Origin: Bacteroidales bacterium UBA2716
GTDB lineage: Bacteria; Bacteroidota; Bacteroidia; Bacteroidales; UBA932
Direction: 5' to 3'
NCBI GenBank assembly: GCA_002354005.1
Contig: DEKS01000170.1
Span: 1-17,242 of the forward strand
Length of the DNA stretch: 17,242 nucleotides
Below, one piece after another: positions 7,303-15,781 of this stretch. Each line of letters begins with the position of its first letter. Position 1 is the stretch's first letter. Position numbers and translations under genes: made by a program. A model generated the notes under the pieces. It ran no database searches, was not told where the DNA came from, and saw only the letters and a program-made list of their open reading frames with translations.

Positions 7303-8442
7303 CTATTTTTTCTCCATCACCAGCACCCGCGGAGTGCGGTTGGCATAGAGTTTAAAGACATAAGTACCAGCCTCGGGAATGGCGATGTTCTCGGCGCTGC
7401 CGTCGTTCACCAGTTCGTAAGCTTCAATGGGGTTGCCGTCGGCGTCCTTGAGTACATCCGTTGCCTTAAGCGGGCCGCCGTGCTTGAACTTGCCGTCCCA
7501 GCTTTCGTTCAGACGAACGAGGAATTCATCTCCTGCTGCAAAAGTAACTTCGGGAGTCACCCAAACATTGTTTTTGTCGTCATATTCAAAGAAAACGTCC
7601 TTCTCCCAATTGGAGGCGGCGAAGCTACCAATGAGGCCGACACCGGAGATATGCGTACGGGAAGCCGTTTTCTTGCTCTTGTTGAACTCAATGATGTTGA
7701 TGGGTTCATCGGCGGGAACGCCCCAGTTGCCGTCCTTGTCACCATAATCCCAGCCTTCCCAGGTTGCTTCATAACCATCCTTGCCGCCCAGCCAGGCGCC
7801 ATTCATGTACAGTTTGAGCGGGCAAATGCCAGGCGTATTAGCTGCATCTTCTTTCAGTTTGACCAGCGTACGGTACACACCGGATCCACCTTCCACTTCC
7901 CAAACACGCCACTCTTCCTTATCGTTGTTGTCTCCCCAGCTGTTATAATAGCCCGGGAAGAACACCCAATCCTTGGGAGGATCGAAGGTAGTGATATCGA
8001 AAGTAATCTTGTTGGTGGACTCAATCTCTTTCGTAGCGAGGCCACTGATTTTCGCAAGCACCCAAACCTCGATGGAAGATGTGGCATTGCGAGGCAGTGC
8101 AAGTTCGGAAACGGCCAGGCTGTTCAGGTCTTCCTTGGTCACCGAAAGGGAGGTGGCTGAAGTGGAACCCAGCAGGGCTACATATTCATCTTCCTCCACC
8201 ACAGACATGGCGTATACATTGTAGTCTATCTGCGTGCTCACGCCGAAAGAGGCGGGAGACCATACGAAGGTAACGGACTCCACCTTGTTGTTATTTGCGT
8301 CCACCACGACGTCGGACACGGGCTGCAGCACCGGAGCCACGAACTTGCTTTCATCGGCAACCGTGGTTTTCACGAACTCCCGCTCGCAGGCGCACAGCGA
8401 GAGCACGGTGGCAGCCATTGCTATATATTTTGTCACTTTCAT
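7303..8442 (-). CDS. SusE-like starch-binding outer-membrane lipoprotein
   Basis: This 379-aa lipoprotein (lipobox LCAC, Cys19) has the SusE layout and almost the usual SusE length. An N-terminal SusE-type module spans about 34-152 (APVLQPVSD, VTFVWSPASFG, IDYNVYAM). It is followed by two beta-sandwich units, about 157-265 (DWVFFPGYYNSWGDN, then a Trp-rich run with WLGG and WEGWDYG) and 267-379 (VGLIGSFAASNW, FLVRLNESWDGKFKHGG, ending in RTPRVLVME). In the family these C-terminal units bind starch. The gene starts 12 bases after the susD-like stop and ends 18 bases before the giant SusF-like gene, so the genes are almost certainly co-transcribed. Role in alpha-glucan capture at the cell surface is inferred from family and position. 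Confidence 0.85.
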   Translation of the reverse strand: MKVTKYIAMAATVLSLCACEREFVKTTVADESKFVAPVLQPVSDVVVDANNNKVESVTFVWSPASFGVSTQIDYNVYAMSVVEEDEYVALLGSTSATSLSVTKEDLNSLAVSELALPRNATSSIEVWVLAKISGLATKEIESTNKITFDITTFDPPKDWVFFPGYYNSWGDNNDKEEWRVWEVEGGSGVYRTLVKLKEDAANTPGICPLKLYMNGAWLGGKDGYEATWEGWDYGDKDGNWGVPADEPINIIEFNKSKKTASRTHISGVGLIGSFAASNWEKDVFFEYDDKNNVWVTPEVTFAAGDEFLVRLNESWDGKFKHGGPLKATDVLKDADGNPIEAYELVNDGSAENIAIPEAGTYVFKLYANRTPRVLVMEKK

Positions 8443-8454
8443 AATTCGTATCTA

Positions 8455-10146
8455 TTAATAACCGGCATTCTGTACAAGGGTAATGTTGGCGGTACGGTCG
8501 CTCAGGATAATGGGATATACCTGCATGTGGACCGGAATGGTGGCTTTACCATTCTTCACGCCTGCCTTGTAGGGCCAGGGGAACTGCATGGAGGTAAAAT
8601 AGCCATAGCGGATGAGGTCTGTGCGGCGGTGGCCTTCAAGCATGAGCTCACGGGCACGCTCGGCCAGCAGGAAGTCCAGGTCGATGGTATCCGGCATATC
8701 CACACCGGCACGGTCCCGAAGGGCCTTCACGTAGCCAACCGCCACGGGGTCAACCACTTCCCCGCCATTCAGACGGGCGTCGGCCTCGGCGTAAATCAGA
8801 TACATCTCCGCAAGGCGGAAGATGGGATAGTCCATGGAGGAGAACTTGTAGTTATCTACAGAAGCGTCGTTCACGTGGCCGTCGGTATACAGACCGCTGA
8901 ACTTCCAGCAGCGCCAGCCGCTGGAGACGTCGGCCTTGTCGAATTCCTTGATCCCTTCGTTGATGAAGAAGGCACGCTTGTCGGACGTCTCACGGTCATA
9001 GCCAAAGCCCTTGCCGCTCCAATCCACGTTGTTAAGGCCGAAGTAGCTCACATACTCGTTGGAGACATGGTAGCCATTCCAGTTTTCAGGAATGATACCG
9101 CTGCCGCCGGTACCCAGCAGGTCTGCCAGGCGCTGGTTCACGTCGGCGCTCATGAAAGCGGAGGCAAGGGTGGTGGTACCGCCCCAGCTCTGGGCATGGT
9201 CCTTGTCGTAATCCACGGCGAAGATGAACTCTTTTTCCGCAGCACCATTGGTGGTGTTGTCCTGCTTCCACAGATTCTCATACTTGGGCTCAAGGCTGTA
9301 TCCCATGGAGATAACCTCAGCTGCGGCATCCTTGGCTTTCTGCCATTCCGGCGTTCCGGCGGCATCGTCCGTGGCGGTATAGACCGCTGCGTTCAGATAT
9401 ATCTCGGCCAGCAGGGCCATCACGGAGCCTTTGGTGGCGCGGGGATAAGGGACCTCGCCACGCTCGGGCATGTCGTCACTCTCTGCCAGTTCTTCCAGTT
9501 CGCCCACCAGCCATTCATACAGGCCGGCACGGCCCAACTGCTTGGGAAGCGTTCCGTTGGCGATATTCTCATAGGTGGCGAAAGGCGGATTGCCGTAGCA
9601 GTCCATGAGCATCCAATAGAACATGGCACGATGGAAACGGGCCTCGGCACGATACTGGGCAACAGTGGCGGCGATGCTTTCCTGTCCACGCTGGGCAATG
9701 AGTTCAGGCGTGGTCTGGGCCAGGTATTCGTTCACCAGGGTAACACCCTTCATGCAACGGGTATACACAGCCACCAGAGCGGCATTGTCGGCCGTGGTCC
9801 ACTTGTCATACTGGATATCGGTAACATAGTCGTCACCCCAGGTGCACTTGAAAGAGTCCACGCTGAGCTCGTTCAGGTTGGTCCACTGGCGGATGAGTTC
9901 ACTCTGTCCGGCATCGGAGAAGTCCAGGTCGGAAGCACCCGGGTCTCCGGCGCTCACAAAGTTATAGTAGGCATTGATATAAGCCAGGCCGGCCAGGTAG
10001 CTGTTGGGGTTGGCGTAGGCATCGTTGGCAGGGGTAGTGGTAGTGTCCAGCGGAACCGTATTCAGGTTCTGCAGGCAAGAGCACGCCAGGACGGGGACCA
10101 GTGCCGTAACAAAAATTCTATATACGATCTTTTTCATTGCAGTCAT
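8455..10146 (-). CDS. SusD/RagB-family glycan-binding lipoprotein
   Basis: This 563-aa surface lipoprotein caps the SusC channel and delivers oligosaccharide to it. The N-terminus has a lipoprotein signal ending in VPVLACSC; VLAC with Cys22 is the better lipobox, Cys24 the alternative. It is followed by LQNLNTVPLD, close to the standard SusD post-Cys 'DLdt.PLD' motif. The C-terminal SusD signature is clear: YPIFRLAEMYLIYAEA, then LLAERARELMLEGHRRTDLIRYG. Length matches B. thetaiotaomicron SusD (551 aa). Two in-frame ATGs exist, at 10146 and 10137; the second gives the more usual MKK start and may be the true one. The gap after susC is 4 or 13 bases accordingly, tight coupling typical of susCD pairs. 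Confidence 0.95.
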   Translation of the reverse strand: MTAMKKIVYRIFVTALVPVLACSCLQNLNTVPLDTTTTPANDAYANPNSYLAGLAYINAYYNFVSAGDPGASDLDFSDAGQSELIRQWTNLNELSVDSFKCTWGDDYVTDIQYDKWTTADNAALVAVYTRCMKGVTLVNEYLAQTTPELIAQRGQESIAATVAQYRAEARFHRAMFYWMLMDCYGNPPFATYENIANGTLPKQLGRAGLYEWLVGELEELAESDDMPERGEVPYPRATKGSVMALLAEIYLNAAVYTATDDAAGTPEWQKAKDAAAEVISMGYSLEPKYENLWKQDNTTNGAAEKEFIFAVDYDKDHAQSWGGTTTLASAFMSADVNQRLADLLGTGGSGIIPENWNGYHVSNEYVSYFGLNNVDWSGKGFGYDRETSDKRAFFINEGIKEFDKADVSSGWRCWKFSGLYTDGHVNDASVDNYKFSSMDYPIFRLAEMYLIYAEADARLNGGEVVDPVAVGYVKALRDRAGVDMPDTIDLDFLLAERARELMLEGHRRTDLIRYGYFTSMQFPWPYKAGVKNGKATIPVHMQVYPIILSDRTANITLVQNAGY

Positions 10147-10150
10147 TCCA

Positions 10151-13123
10151 TTAGAAGTTGATGTTCAAACGGATTGTATAGAAACGGGGACGGGGAACAA
10201 TCGTGTTGTCTACGCCGTCTGCGGCCGTCAGTTCCGGGTCGATGCCGGAGTATTTGGTGAACGTGCACACATTCTGGACGGAAGCTGCCAGACGGAGTGT
10301 CTTGAAGAACTCGTTGTTCAGCTTGAAGGTATAGCCCAGGTTGATGTCGTCAATCTTGAAGAAGGAGGCGTTCTCCACCCACAGGTCGGAATAGGCCTGG
10401 TTGGAGCTGTCGGTACCTCCGTTCCAACCCGGAATCAGGTACTGGGAAGACAAGTTGTCAATGTAGTGTTTGCCCACCTGGTCGGGAATATAAAGGCTGG
10501 AGGCATAGCCCTTGCGGACTTTGTTGATGGCGTAATTGCCCAGGGAGCCGTGACCATTGATGGAGAAGTCCCAGTTCTTGTAGCTCAGGCGGGTATTCAG
10601 GCCAAAGTACATGGAAGGGATGGGGCTGTAACCCGTCACGTAACGGTCTGCATCTGTGATAACGCCATCGCCGTCACGGTCCACCAGACCGGCATAGACG
10701 GGAGCGCCGTTCTTGTCGTAGAGTTGCTCGAACAGATAGAAGGTGTACGGAGCGAAACCCTCGCGGTGCACGGAGGAGAAACCGGTATTGCTACCCATGG
10801 AAGCGCCGGTGGTCGTACCCAGGAAGCCTTCCACTTTCTCTGCGGTGAGCTTGGTGATTTTGGTGTCCTGGAAGGTAACGTTGCCGCCAATGCTCCAATG
10901 CCAGTTGTCGGTTTCTACCGGAACAAAGTTCAGGGAGAGTTCCACACCCTTGTTCACCATGTCGCCGATGTTCTGGATGGTGGTGTTGCTGAAGTTCTGG
11001 CCCAAAGCGGTAGGAGCCACATTCAGCAGGTCAAAGGTGTTGCGGTAGTAAACCTCCACGGTACCGGTGATGCGGTCGTTGATGAAACCGAAGTCCAAAC
11101 CGGCATTCCAGGTTTCGGTGGTTTCCCACTTCAGGTTCTTGTTATAGGCCTGCGGAGCCAGGACATTGATGAGCTGTCCGCCCATGTTGTACTGCATCAG
11201 GACCGTGGTTTCCTGACGATACAGGGCCATGGCGGGATAATAGTCGTCACCGATATCCTGCTGACCGGTACGGCCCCATCCCAAGCGCAGCTTGAGGGCG
11301 GACACGGCATTTACATTACGCAGGAAGTTTTCGTTCTTGACGTTCCATGCAAAGGCTGCGGAAGGGAAGATACCCCACTGATTGCCCTTGGCAAAACGGG
11401 AAGAAGCATCGGCACGGACCGTAGCCGTGAACAGGTAACGGGAAAGGATGGAATAATTCACACGGCCGAAGAACGACAGCAGGTAATACTCTTTTGCCGA
11501 TGTCGGGTTCTTTTGGAAGAGGTCTTCCGCCTTCCAAAGCTCCGGTTTATTGTAGTAAGTGGAGCCGTCGTATTTCACATAGTTGTGCTGCCAAGAATAA
11601 CCGGCCATCACATCCAGGTTGGAGTGCTTGAACTCATGGTTGTAGTCGGCATAGAACTCCAGCAGCGTGTTGCTGTTGAAATTGTCGCTGATGTAGGCGT
11701 AGTCCGGAGAACTGAGGGCGGCCATGTAGGTGCCCAGGATATTGTGATTCTCGTTATGGTTCTTGGCCACGTCGTAACCCAGGTTCAGGTTGAAGCGGAG
11801 GTCTTCGAAGCCGTGCACTTTGTAGTCCAGCTGGAGATTGCCGATAGAACGCAGGGATCTATTGAAATTTCTGCGCTCGTAAATCTGGGACAGCGGGTTG
11901 ATGCCGGCCATGGAGTTGGGGTTGCCGCCATCGTACCAGTTAAAGTAGGAACCGTCCTCTGCATAAATGGGCTTGGTCGGGTCCATGCGCATGGCATTGC
12001 CGATGGCACCGGCGCCGGCACCCCAGTTGGTTTTCTGAATAACGCCCTTCACATTGGCATTGATGCTCAGGTGATCCTGGAAGAACTTGGGCGACAGGTT
12101 CACATCTAAGTTGTAACGTTCGTTGTCCCCGCCCTTGATGGTACCCTGGTCATAGTTGACACCAGCGCTCGCACGGAACGGAACCACTTTACCGCCACGC
12201 AGGCTCATGTTCAGATCCGTTCCCACAGCTGCACGGTATATCTGTTTTTGCCAGTCCGTGTTAGCAGTGCCGAGGATGCCATAAGCAGCGGAATCCGTAC
12301 CATAGACGTCGGATACATAATTCCGAAGTTCATCACCGGTCATCATCTTGACAGTCTTGGTATTCTGTTTTACGGAGAAACTGGCTGAGGCGTCCAGCTG
12401 AAGAGCGCCCTTGCTGCCCTTCTTAGTGGTAATGATGATAACGCCATTGGAAGCGCGAGAACCGTAGATGGCAGTAGCGGAAGCGTCCTTAAGCACGGAG
12501 AAGCTCTCAATGTCGTTCGGATTCACAGAAGCCAGCGGGTCGCCCATGCCGGCTCCGCCCTCACGGGTGATGGGAACGCCGTCGATCACGATGAGCGGGT
12601 CGTTGTTGGCGTTCAGGGATGCAGCGCCACGGATGCGGATGGTGGCGCCCTCACCGGGGCTGCCGGAGGCAGGCGTTACCAACATACCGGAAACCTTACC
12701 CACCATGGCCTGTGCAGGGGAGCTGATGGCACCACGGTTGATTTCATCGTTTTTCACAGCTACGACAGAGCCTGTCATATCTGTCTTCTTCACGGTACCG
12801 TAACCGATGACCACTACGTCGTCCAGGAATTCAGCGTCTTCCGCGAGGACAATGGTGGCGGGCACGGCGGAAGCCGCGAACGTCTGGGTTGCATAGCCGA
12901 TGCAGCTCACCTCGATGGTTGCATTGGCGTTGGAAACGGTGAGGGTATAGTCGCCGTCCAGCCCCGTAGCGGTACCATTGCTGGTGCCTTGTTCCATGAC
13001 CGTTGCACCGATCACGGGGCCTTGGGCGTCAACCACCACACCTTTAACCTGGTATCCGCCCTGGGCGAATACGGTAGCGCAGGCTGCGAAAAGCACTGCG
13101 ATTGCGGTTAAAATCCTTTTCAT
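10151..13123 (-). CDS. SusC/RagA-family TonB-dependent outer-membrane transporter
   Basis: This 990-aa outer-membrane beta-barrel imports glycan oligosaccharides using TonB-ExbBD energy, working as a pair with the SusD-like protein. A signal peptide ends at ATVFA/QGG (about residue 20). A carboxypeptidase-regulatory-like N-terminal domain spans about 24-95 (VKGVVVDAQGPVIGATV, then GLDGDYTLTV, ending CIGYATQ), followed by the family's DDVVVIGYGTVKK and MTGSV stretch (101-120). The plug domain (about 115-235) includes IRIRGAASL, PLIVIDGVPI and VLKDASATAIYGSRASNG, hallmark SusC sequences. The barrel runs to the C-terminus and ends in an aromatic residue (RLNINF), as required for BAM recognition. 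The gene starts 21 bases after the MFS gene stop. Substrate is inferred from the amylase and SusE/F neighbours. Confidence 0.96.
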   Translation of the reverse strand: MKRILTAIAVLFAACATVFAQGGYQVKGVVVDAQGPVIGATVMEQGTSNGTATGLDGDYTLTVSNANATIEVSCIGYATQTFAASAVPATIVLAEDAEFLDDVVVIGYGTVKKTDMTGSVVAVKNDEINRGAISSPAQAMVGKVSGMLVTPASGSPGEGATIRIRGAASLNANNDPLIVIDGVPITREGGAGMGDPLASVNPNDIESFSVLKDASATAIYGSRASNGVIIITTKKGSKGALQLDASASFSVKQNTKTVKMMTGDELRNYVSDVYGTDSAAYGILGTANTDWQKQIYRAAVGTDLNMSLRGGKVVPFRASAGVNYDQGTIKGGDNERYNLDVNLSPKFFQDHLSINANVKGVIQKTNWGAGAGAIGNAMRMDPTKPIYAEDGSYFNWYDGGNPNSMAGINPLSQIYERRNFNRSLRSIGNLQLDYKVHGFEDLRFNLNLGYDVAKNHNENHNILGTYMAALSSPDYAYISDNFNSNTLLEFYADYNHEFKHSNLDVMAGYSWQHNYVKYDGSTYYNKPELWKAEDLFQKNPTSAKEYYLLSFFGRVNYSILSRYLFTATVRADASSRFAKGNQWGIFPSAAFAWNVKNENFLRNVNAVSALKLRLGWGRTGQQDIGDDYYPAMALYRQETTVLMQYNMGGQLINVLAPQAYNKNLKWETTETWNAGLDFGFINDRITGTVEVYYRNTFDLLNVAPTALGQNFSNTTIQNIGDMVNKGVELSLNFVPVETDNWHWSIGGNVTFQDTKITKLTAEKVEGFLGTTTGASMGSNTGFSSVHREGFAPYTFYLFEQLYDKNGAPVYAGLVDRDGDGVITDADRYVTGYSPIPSMYFGLNTRLSYKNWDFSINGHGSLGNYAINKVRKGYASSLYIPDQVGKHYIDNLSSQYLIPGWNGGTDSSNQAYSDLWVENASFFKIDDINLGYTFKLNNEFFKTLRLAASVQNVCTFTKYSGIDPELTAADGVDNTIVPRPRFYTIRLNINF

Positions 13124-13144
13124 TAGTGTGTAGTTAATAGTTAG

Positions 13145-14470
13145 TTATTTGGTTTTGATGAATTTCACGCATACGGCTCCCAGCACCAGGAAAACGCCGG
13201 CGACCAGGAGCATGGCCGGCTGGCTGCCCCCTACCAGGGACAACATCAGGCCACCCGTTGCCGCGGCTACAATCTGCGGCAGGCAGATGGTGCAGTTGAA
13301 CAGGCCCAGGTAACTGCCCATGTAGGGGCTCCCCTCCAGCGCGTTGGTGAGGAGGGTGAACGGCAGGGCCAGCATGGCGGCCCAGGCGGCGCCGATGAGG
13401 AAGTAGCTCACAAACAGCAGGTACTGGTTGTGGATGAGGATGATGGAAGCGAAGCCCGCGGCGCCGATCAGGAGGCTCACTACATAGGCCAGCTTGAGGT
13501 TTTTGAAGCGCGGCAGGACGGCGGCCCACACCAGGGAGCCCACGGCCTGCACGGCAAAGAGCACGCCCACCCAGTTGCCGGCGGTCTGATAAGCCTCCGA
13601 CGTTACGTCGCCGGTGTGCCATACGTTGTGGGCAATGGCGCCGTTGGTGTAGGTCCACATATACAGAAAGGCGGCCCATGAGAAGAACTGCACCAGGCCC
13701 ACCGTCCAGAAGGTGGCCGGGGCCTTCACGAGAAGCTTCATCAGGCCCTCGGAGGGCTGATCGGCCTTCTTTTCATTCTCGATTCCATGGAACTCCGCGT
13801 ACTCCTTGGGCGGCATTTCCTTCACGCGGAGGAAGGTGTACAGCACGCACAGGATGAGGATGGCGGCGCCGCAGTAGAAGCTCCAGATGACGCTGTCCGG
13901 CACCACGCCCTTGGGGGCGGTGTTGGCAATGCCTATCCAGGTGAAGAAGATGGGGAACAGGTAGCCCAGCAGGGAACCGGCGTTGCACAGGAAGCTCTGG
14001 ATGCTGTAGGCGGTGGTTTTCTGGCGCTCGTTTACCATGTCTCCCACCATCATTTTGAAGGGCTGCATGGCAATGTTGATGGAGGTATCCAGGAAAATGA
14101 GCGAGAACAGGCCGAACCACATGGCCATGTTCAGGCCCAGGAACAGCCGGGCGCTGAACTGCAGGCTGCCGGCGTTGGGCAGGAGCAGCATTACCAGGAC
14201 GGCAATGACCGCGCCTACCAGCAGGTAGGGTTTACGGCGACCCATCCGGCACCATGTTCTGTCGGAATACTTGCCGATGAGCGGCTGGACAATCATTCCC
14301 ATCAGCGGGGGAAGAATCCAGAAGAAACTGAGCTGGTGAGGGTCCGCTCCCAGCGTGGCGAAGATACGGCTGATATTGGCGCTCTGCAGGGCATAGGCAA
14401 TCTGCACCCCCAGGAAGCCAAAGCTCAGATCCACCAGCTGGCGGAAGGTTAAGTCACGTTTTGTGGACAT
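13145..14470 (-). CDS. SLC45/GPH-like MFS transporter, probable maltose/disaccharide:cation symporter
   Basis: This 441-aa inner-membrane protein has about 12 predicted membrane segments. Family features are LSFGFLGVQIAYALQSANIS at 15-34, PPLMGMIVQPLIGKYSD with RMGRRKPYLL (54-84, the loop-2 MFS motif), and QFFSWAAFLYMWTYT at 261-275, all close to the SLC45-type sucrose/maltose transporters common in Bacteroidota alpha-glucan loci. The likely role is uptake of maltose or short maltodextrins from periplasm to cytoplasm. It is the first gene of the operon; susC follows after 21 bases. Its start is set by a TACTTTTG promoter core 35 bases upstream, facing away from the kinase gene. Substrate is inference. 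Confidence 0.85.
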   Translation of the reverse strand: MSTKRDLTFRQLVDLSFGFLGVQIAYALQSANISRIFATLGADPHQLSFFWILPPLMGMIVQPLIGKYSDRTWCRMGRRKPYLLVGAVIAVLVMLLLPNAGSLQFSARLFLGLNMAMWFGLFSLIFLDTSINIAMQPFKMMVGDMVNERQKTTAYSIQSFLCNAGSLLGYLFPIFFTWIGIANTAPKGVVPDSVIWSFYCGAAILILCVLYTFLRVKEMPPKEYAEFHGIENEKKADQPSEGLMKLLVKAPATFWTVGLVQFFSWAAFLYMWTYTNGAIAHNVWHTGDVTSEAYQTAGNWVGVLFAVQAVGSLVWAAVLPRFKNLKLAYVVSLLIGAAGFASIILIHNQYLLFVSYFLIGAAWAAMLALPFTLLTNALEGSPYMGSYLGLFNCTICLPQIVAAATGGLMLSLVGGSQPAMLLVAGVFLVLGAVCVKFIKTK

Positions 14471-14505
14471 GGTGTTACTAGTTTTAGCCTGTTATTTGGC
14501 ACTTG

Positions 14506-14513
14506 CAAAAGTA
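14506..14513 (-). promoter_or_regulatory. Candidate -7 element of the operon promoter
   Basis: On the minus strand TACTTTTG fits the Bacteroidota TAnnTTTG core and lies 35 bases before the MFS start codon. No good -33 TTTG is seen at the usual 19-21 base spacing; the TTTG nearby is only 11 bases away. A weak -33 would suit a promoter needing an activator. It lies in the 138-base divergent region shared with the kinase gene. Confidence 0.45.
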
Positions 14514-14572
14514 AACAATCCTCGCAAACCTTTTATATACGCGCGCGCCAAATCGGGTTGAATGGATATTTT

Positions 14573-14604
14573 TTTGCGACGAACGGAATAAATGCGTACC
14601 TTCG
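14573..14604 (+). promoter_or_regulatory. Promoter of the LytS-like kinase gene (TTTG-N20-TACCTTCG)
   Basis: TTTG at 14573-14576 is followed after 20 bases by TACCTTCG at 14597-14604, one mismatch from the Bacteroidota consensus. The core ends only 4 bases before the ATG at 14609, so the transcript would be leaderless or nearly so. It favours the 14609 start over the in-frame upstream ATG at 14558. Confidence 0.55.
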
Positions 14605-14608
14605 CCTT

Positions 14609-15760
14609 ATGAAAAAATGGAACCATCATGTGCTCATCCATGGCTTCGCGCTCCTGCACGCGGGCACGGTAGCCTTGTGCGCCTGGCTGGGCATTCCGGA
14701 TACGCTGGCCCTGACCGCCCTTACCATGCTCATGGCCGTGTTCCTGTGCCACGAAGAGAACCTGACGGTGGATATTTCCATCATGGCCCTCATCCTGGTG
14801 AACGTGCTGGGCTTCCTGCTGGGCAACCTGGGCGCGCAGCTGCTGCTGAACTTTTTGCCGTCGGTCTGGAAAAACATTGTTTCCACGGTGGTAGTGACGG
14901 AAATGATGGGCTGGGCGCTGTTCTGGTTTGCGCACACCTTCTCCCCTTCCAATGCGGCCAGTTATGACCGCAAACTTTCCTGGAAGCGGCGCCGGGGGCT
15001 GCTGGTGGGCTCCATTGCCGTCATCTTTGGCCTGCGGGTCTATATCGACCTTTCCTATCAGGGCAATATTTTCCAGGAATCGGCCATTGTGGGCATCCTG
15101 GTCATTATTTCCGTGGTTGTGCTGGGGTTCATGATCCGTTTTGCCACCAAGATGCAGCAGGAGGCTACGGACCAGCGCACGCGGCGGCACCAGGCGGAAT
15201 TCCGCTACATGACGCTCAAGAACCAGGTAGACCCGCATTTCCTGTTCAACAGCCTCAATGTGCTGGATTCCATTGTCCTGGAAGGAACGCCGCAGGAGGC
15301 CAGCGCCTACATTCACAAGCTCGCCAGCATTTACCGCTATCTCATGCAGCACGAGGCCAAAAAGCTGGTCCCGCTGTCGGAGGAAATCCAGTTTGCCCGC
15401 ACCTACCGGGAGCTCATTCAAATCCGTTTTCCGGAAGGGCTGGTGCTGGAAGACCGTGTGGGGGCGGACATTCCCCACGGATACATTATCCCCTGCACCT
15501 TGCAGCTCCTGCTGGAAAATGCCATCAAGCACAACGCCATCAGTCCGGAAAACCCCCTCATTGTGAGCGTATCCACAGACGGGAAAAGCATTACCATGCG
15601 CAACACGCGCATTCCCAAGGTATCCACGCGGCCTTCTACAGGAATTGGCCTGCAGTATATCCGCAACCAGTACAGGGACCTGGCCGACGCAGAGATTACA
15701 GTCACGCAAACGCTTGATTATTTTGCCGTTACGGTTCCCATCTTGGAGGATTCCAAATAA
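14609..15760 (+). CDS. LytS-type membrane sensor histidine kinase
   Basis: This 383-aa kinase has about six hydrophobic segments in its first 180 residues (roughly 8-27, 31-47, 55-80, 88-110, 129-146, 158-178) and no obvious periplasmic sensor domain, so it may sense within or near the membrane. A short linker leads to the LytS/YehU-type His_kinase domain: QVDPHFLFNSLNVLDSI with phospho-acceptor H210, a Tyr-rich helix (IYRYLMQHE), the N-box QLLLENAIKHN (N304) and an ATP-lid GIGLQYIRNQY (345-355). It should pass phosphate to the LytTR regulator 21 bases downstream. It diverges from the sus-like operon across 138 bases. The start at 14609 fits the promoter and gives a typical MKKW start; an ATG at 14558 would add 17 residues but precedes the promoter. 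Confidence 0.92.
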   Translation: MKKWNHHVLIHGFALLHAGTVALCAWLGIPDTLALTALTMLMAVFLCHEENLTVDISIMALILVNVLGFLLGNLGAQLLLNFLPSVWKNIVSTVVVTEMMGWALFWFAHTFSPSNAASYDRKLSWKRRRGLLVGSIAVIFGLRVYIDLSYQGNIFQESAIVGILVIISVVVLGFMIRFATKMQQEATDQRTRRHQAEFRYMTLKNQVDPHFLFNSLNVLDSIVLEGTPQEASAYIHKLASIYRYLMQHEAKKLVPLSEEIQFARTYRELIQIRFPEGLVLEDRVGADIPHGYIIPCTLQLLLENAIKHNAISPENPLIVSVSTDGKSITMRNTRIPKVSTRPSTGIGLQYIRNQYRDLADAEITVTQTLDYFAVTVPILEDSK

Positions 15761-15773
15761 TTGACTACCTTTG
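15743..15773 (+). promoter_or_regulatory. Promoter of the response regulator gene (TTG-N20-TACCTTTG)
   Basis: TTG at 15743-15745 lies inside the end of the kinase gene, and a perfect TAnnTTTG core sits at 15766-15773 in the 21-base gap. The ATG at 15782 follows 8 bases after the core. The regulator may thus be made both by read-through and from its own promoter, with a very short leader. Confidence 0.6.
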
Positions 15774-15781
15774 TTTTTTGT

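Noticed and set aside
8527..12109. Long plus-strand open frames (544 and 694 codons) opposite susD and susC
   Set aside because: Both are in register with the sense codons and are explained by the same codon bias; the sense frames are unmistakable SusD and SusC.
13128..13146. TAGTTA-type short tandem repeats between the MFS and susC genes
   Set aside because: Only about two imperfect copies in an AT-rich 21-base gap; no promoter motif is present and chance is likely.
14471..14505. Direct repeat TAACA...TAACA (minus strand, 17-base period) as a LytTR binding site
   Set aside because: The repeats are only 5 bases, lie downstream of the promoter core, and do not fit the usual 9-base LytTR repeat pattern well.
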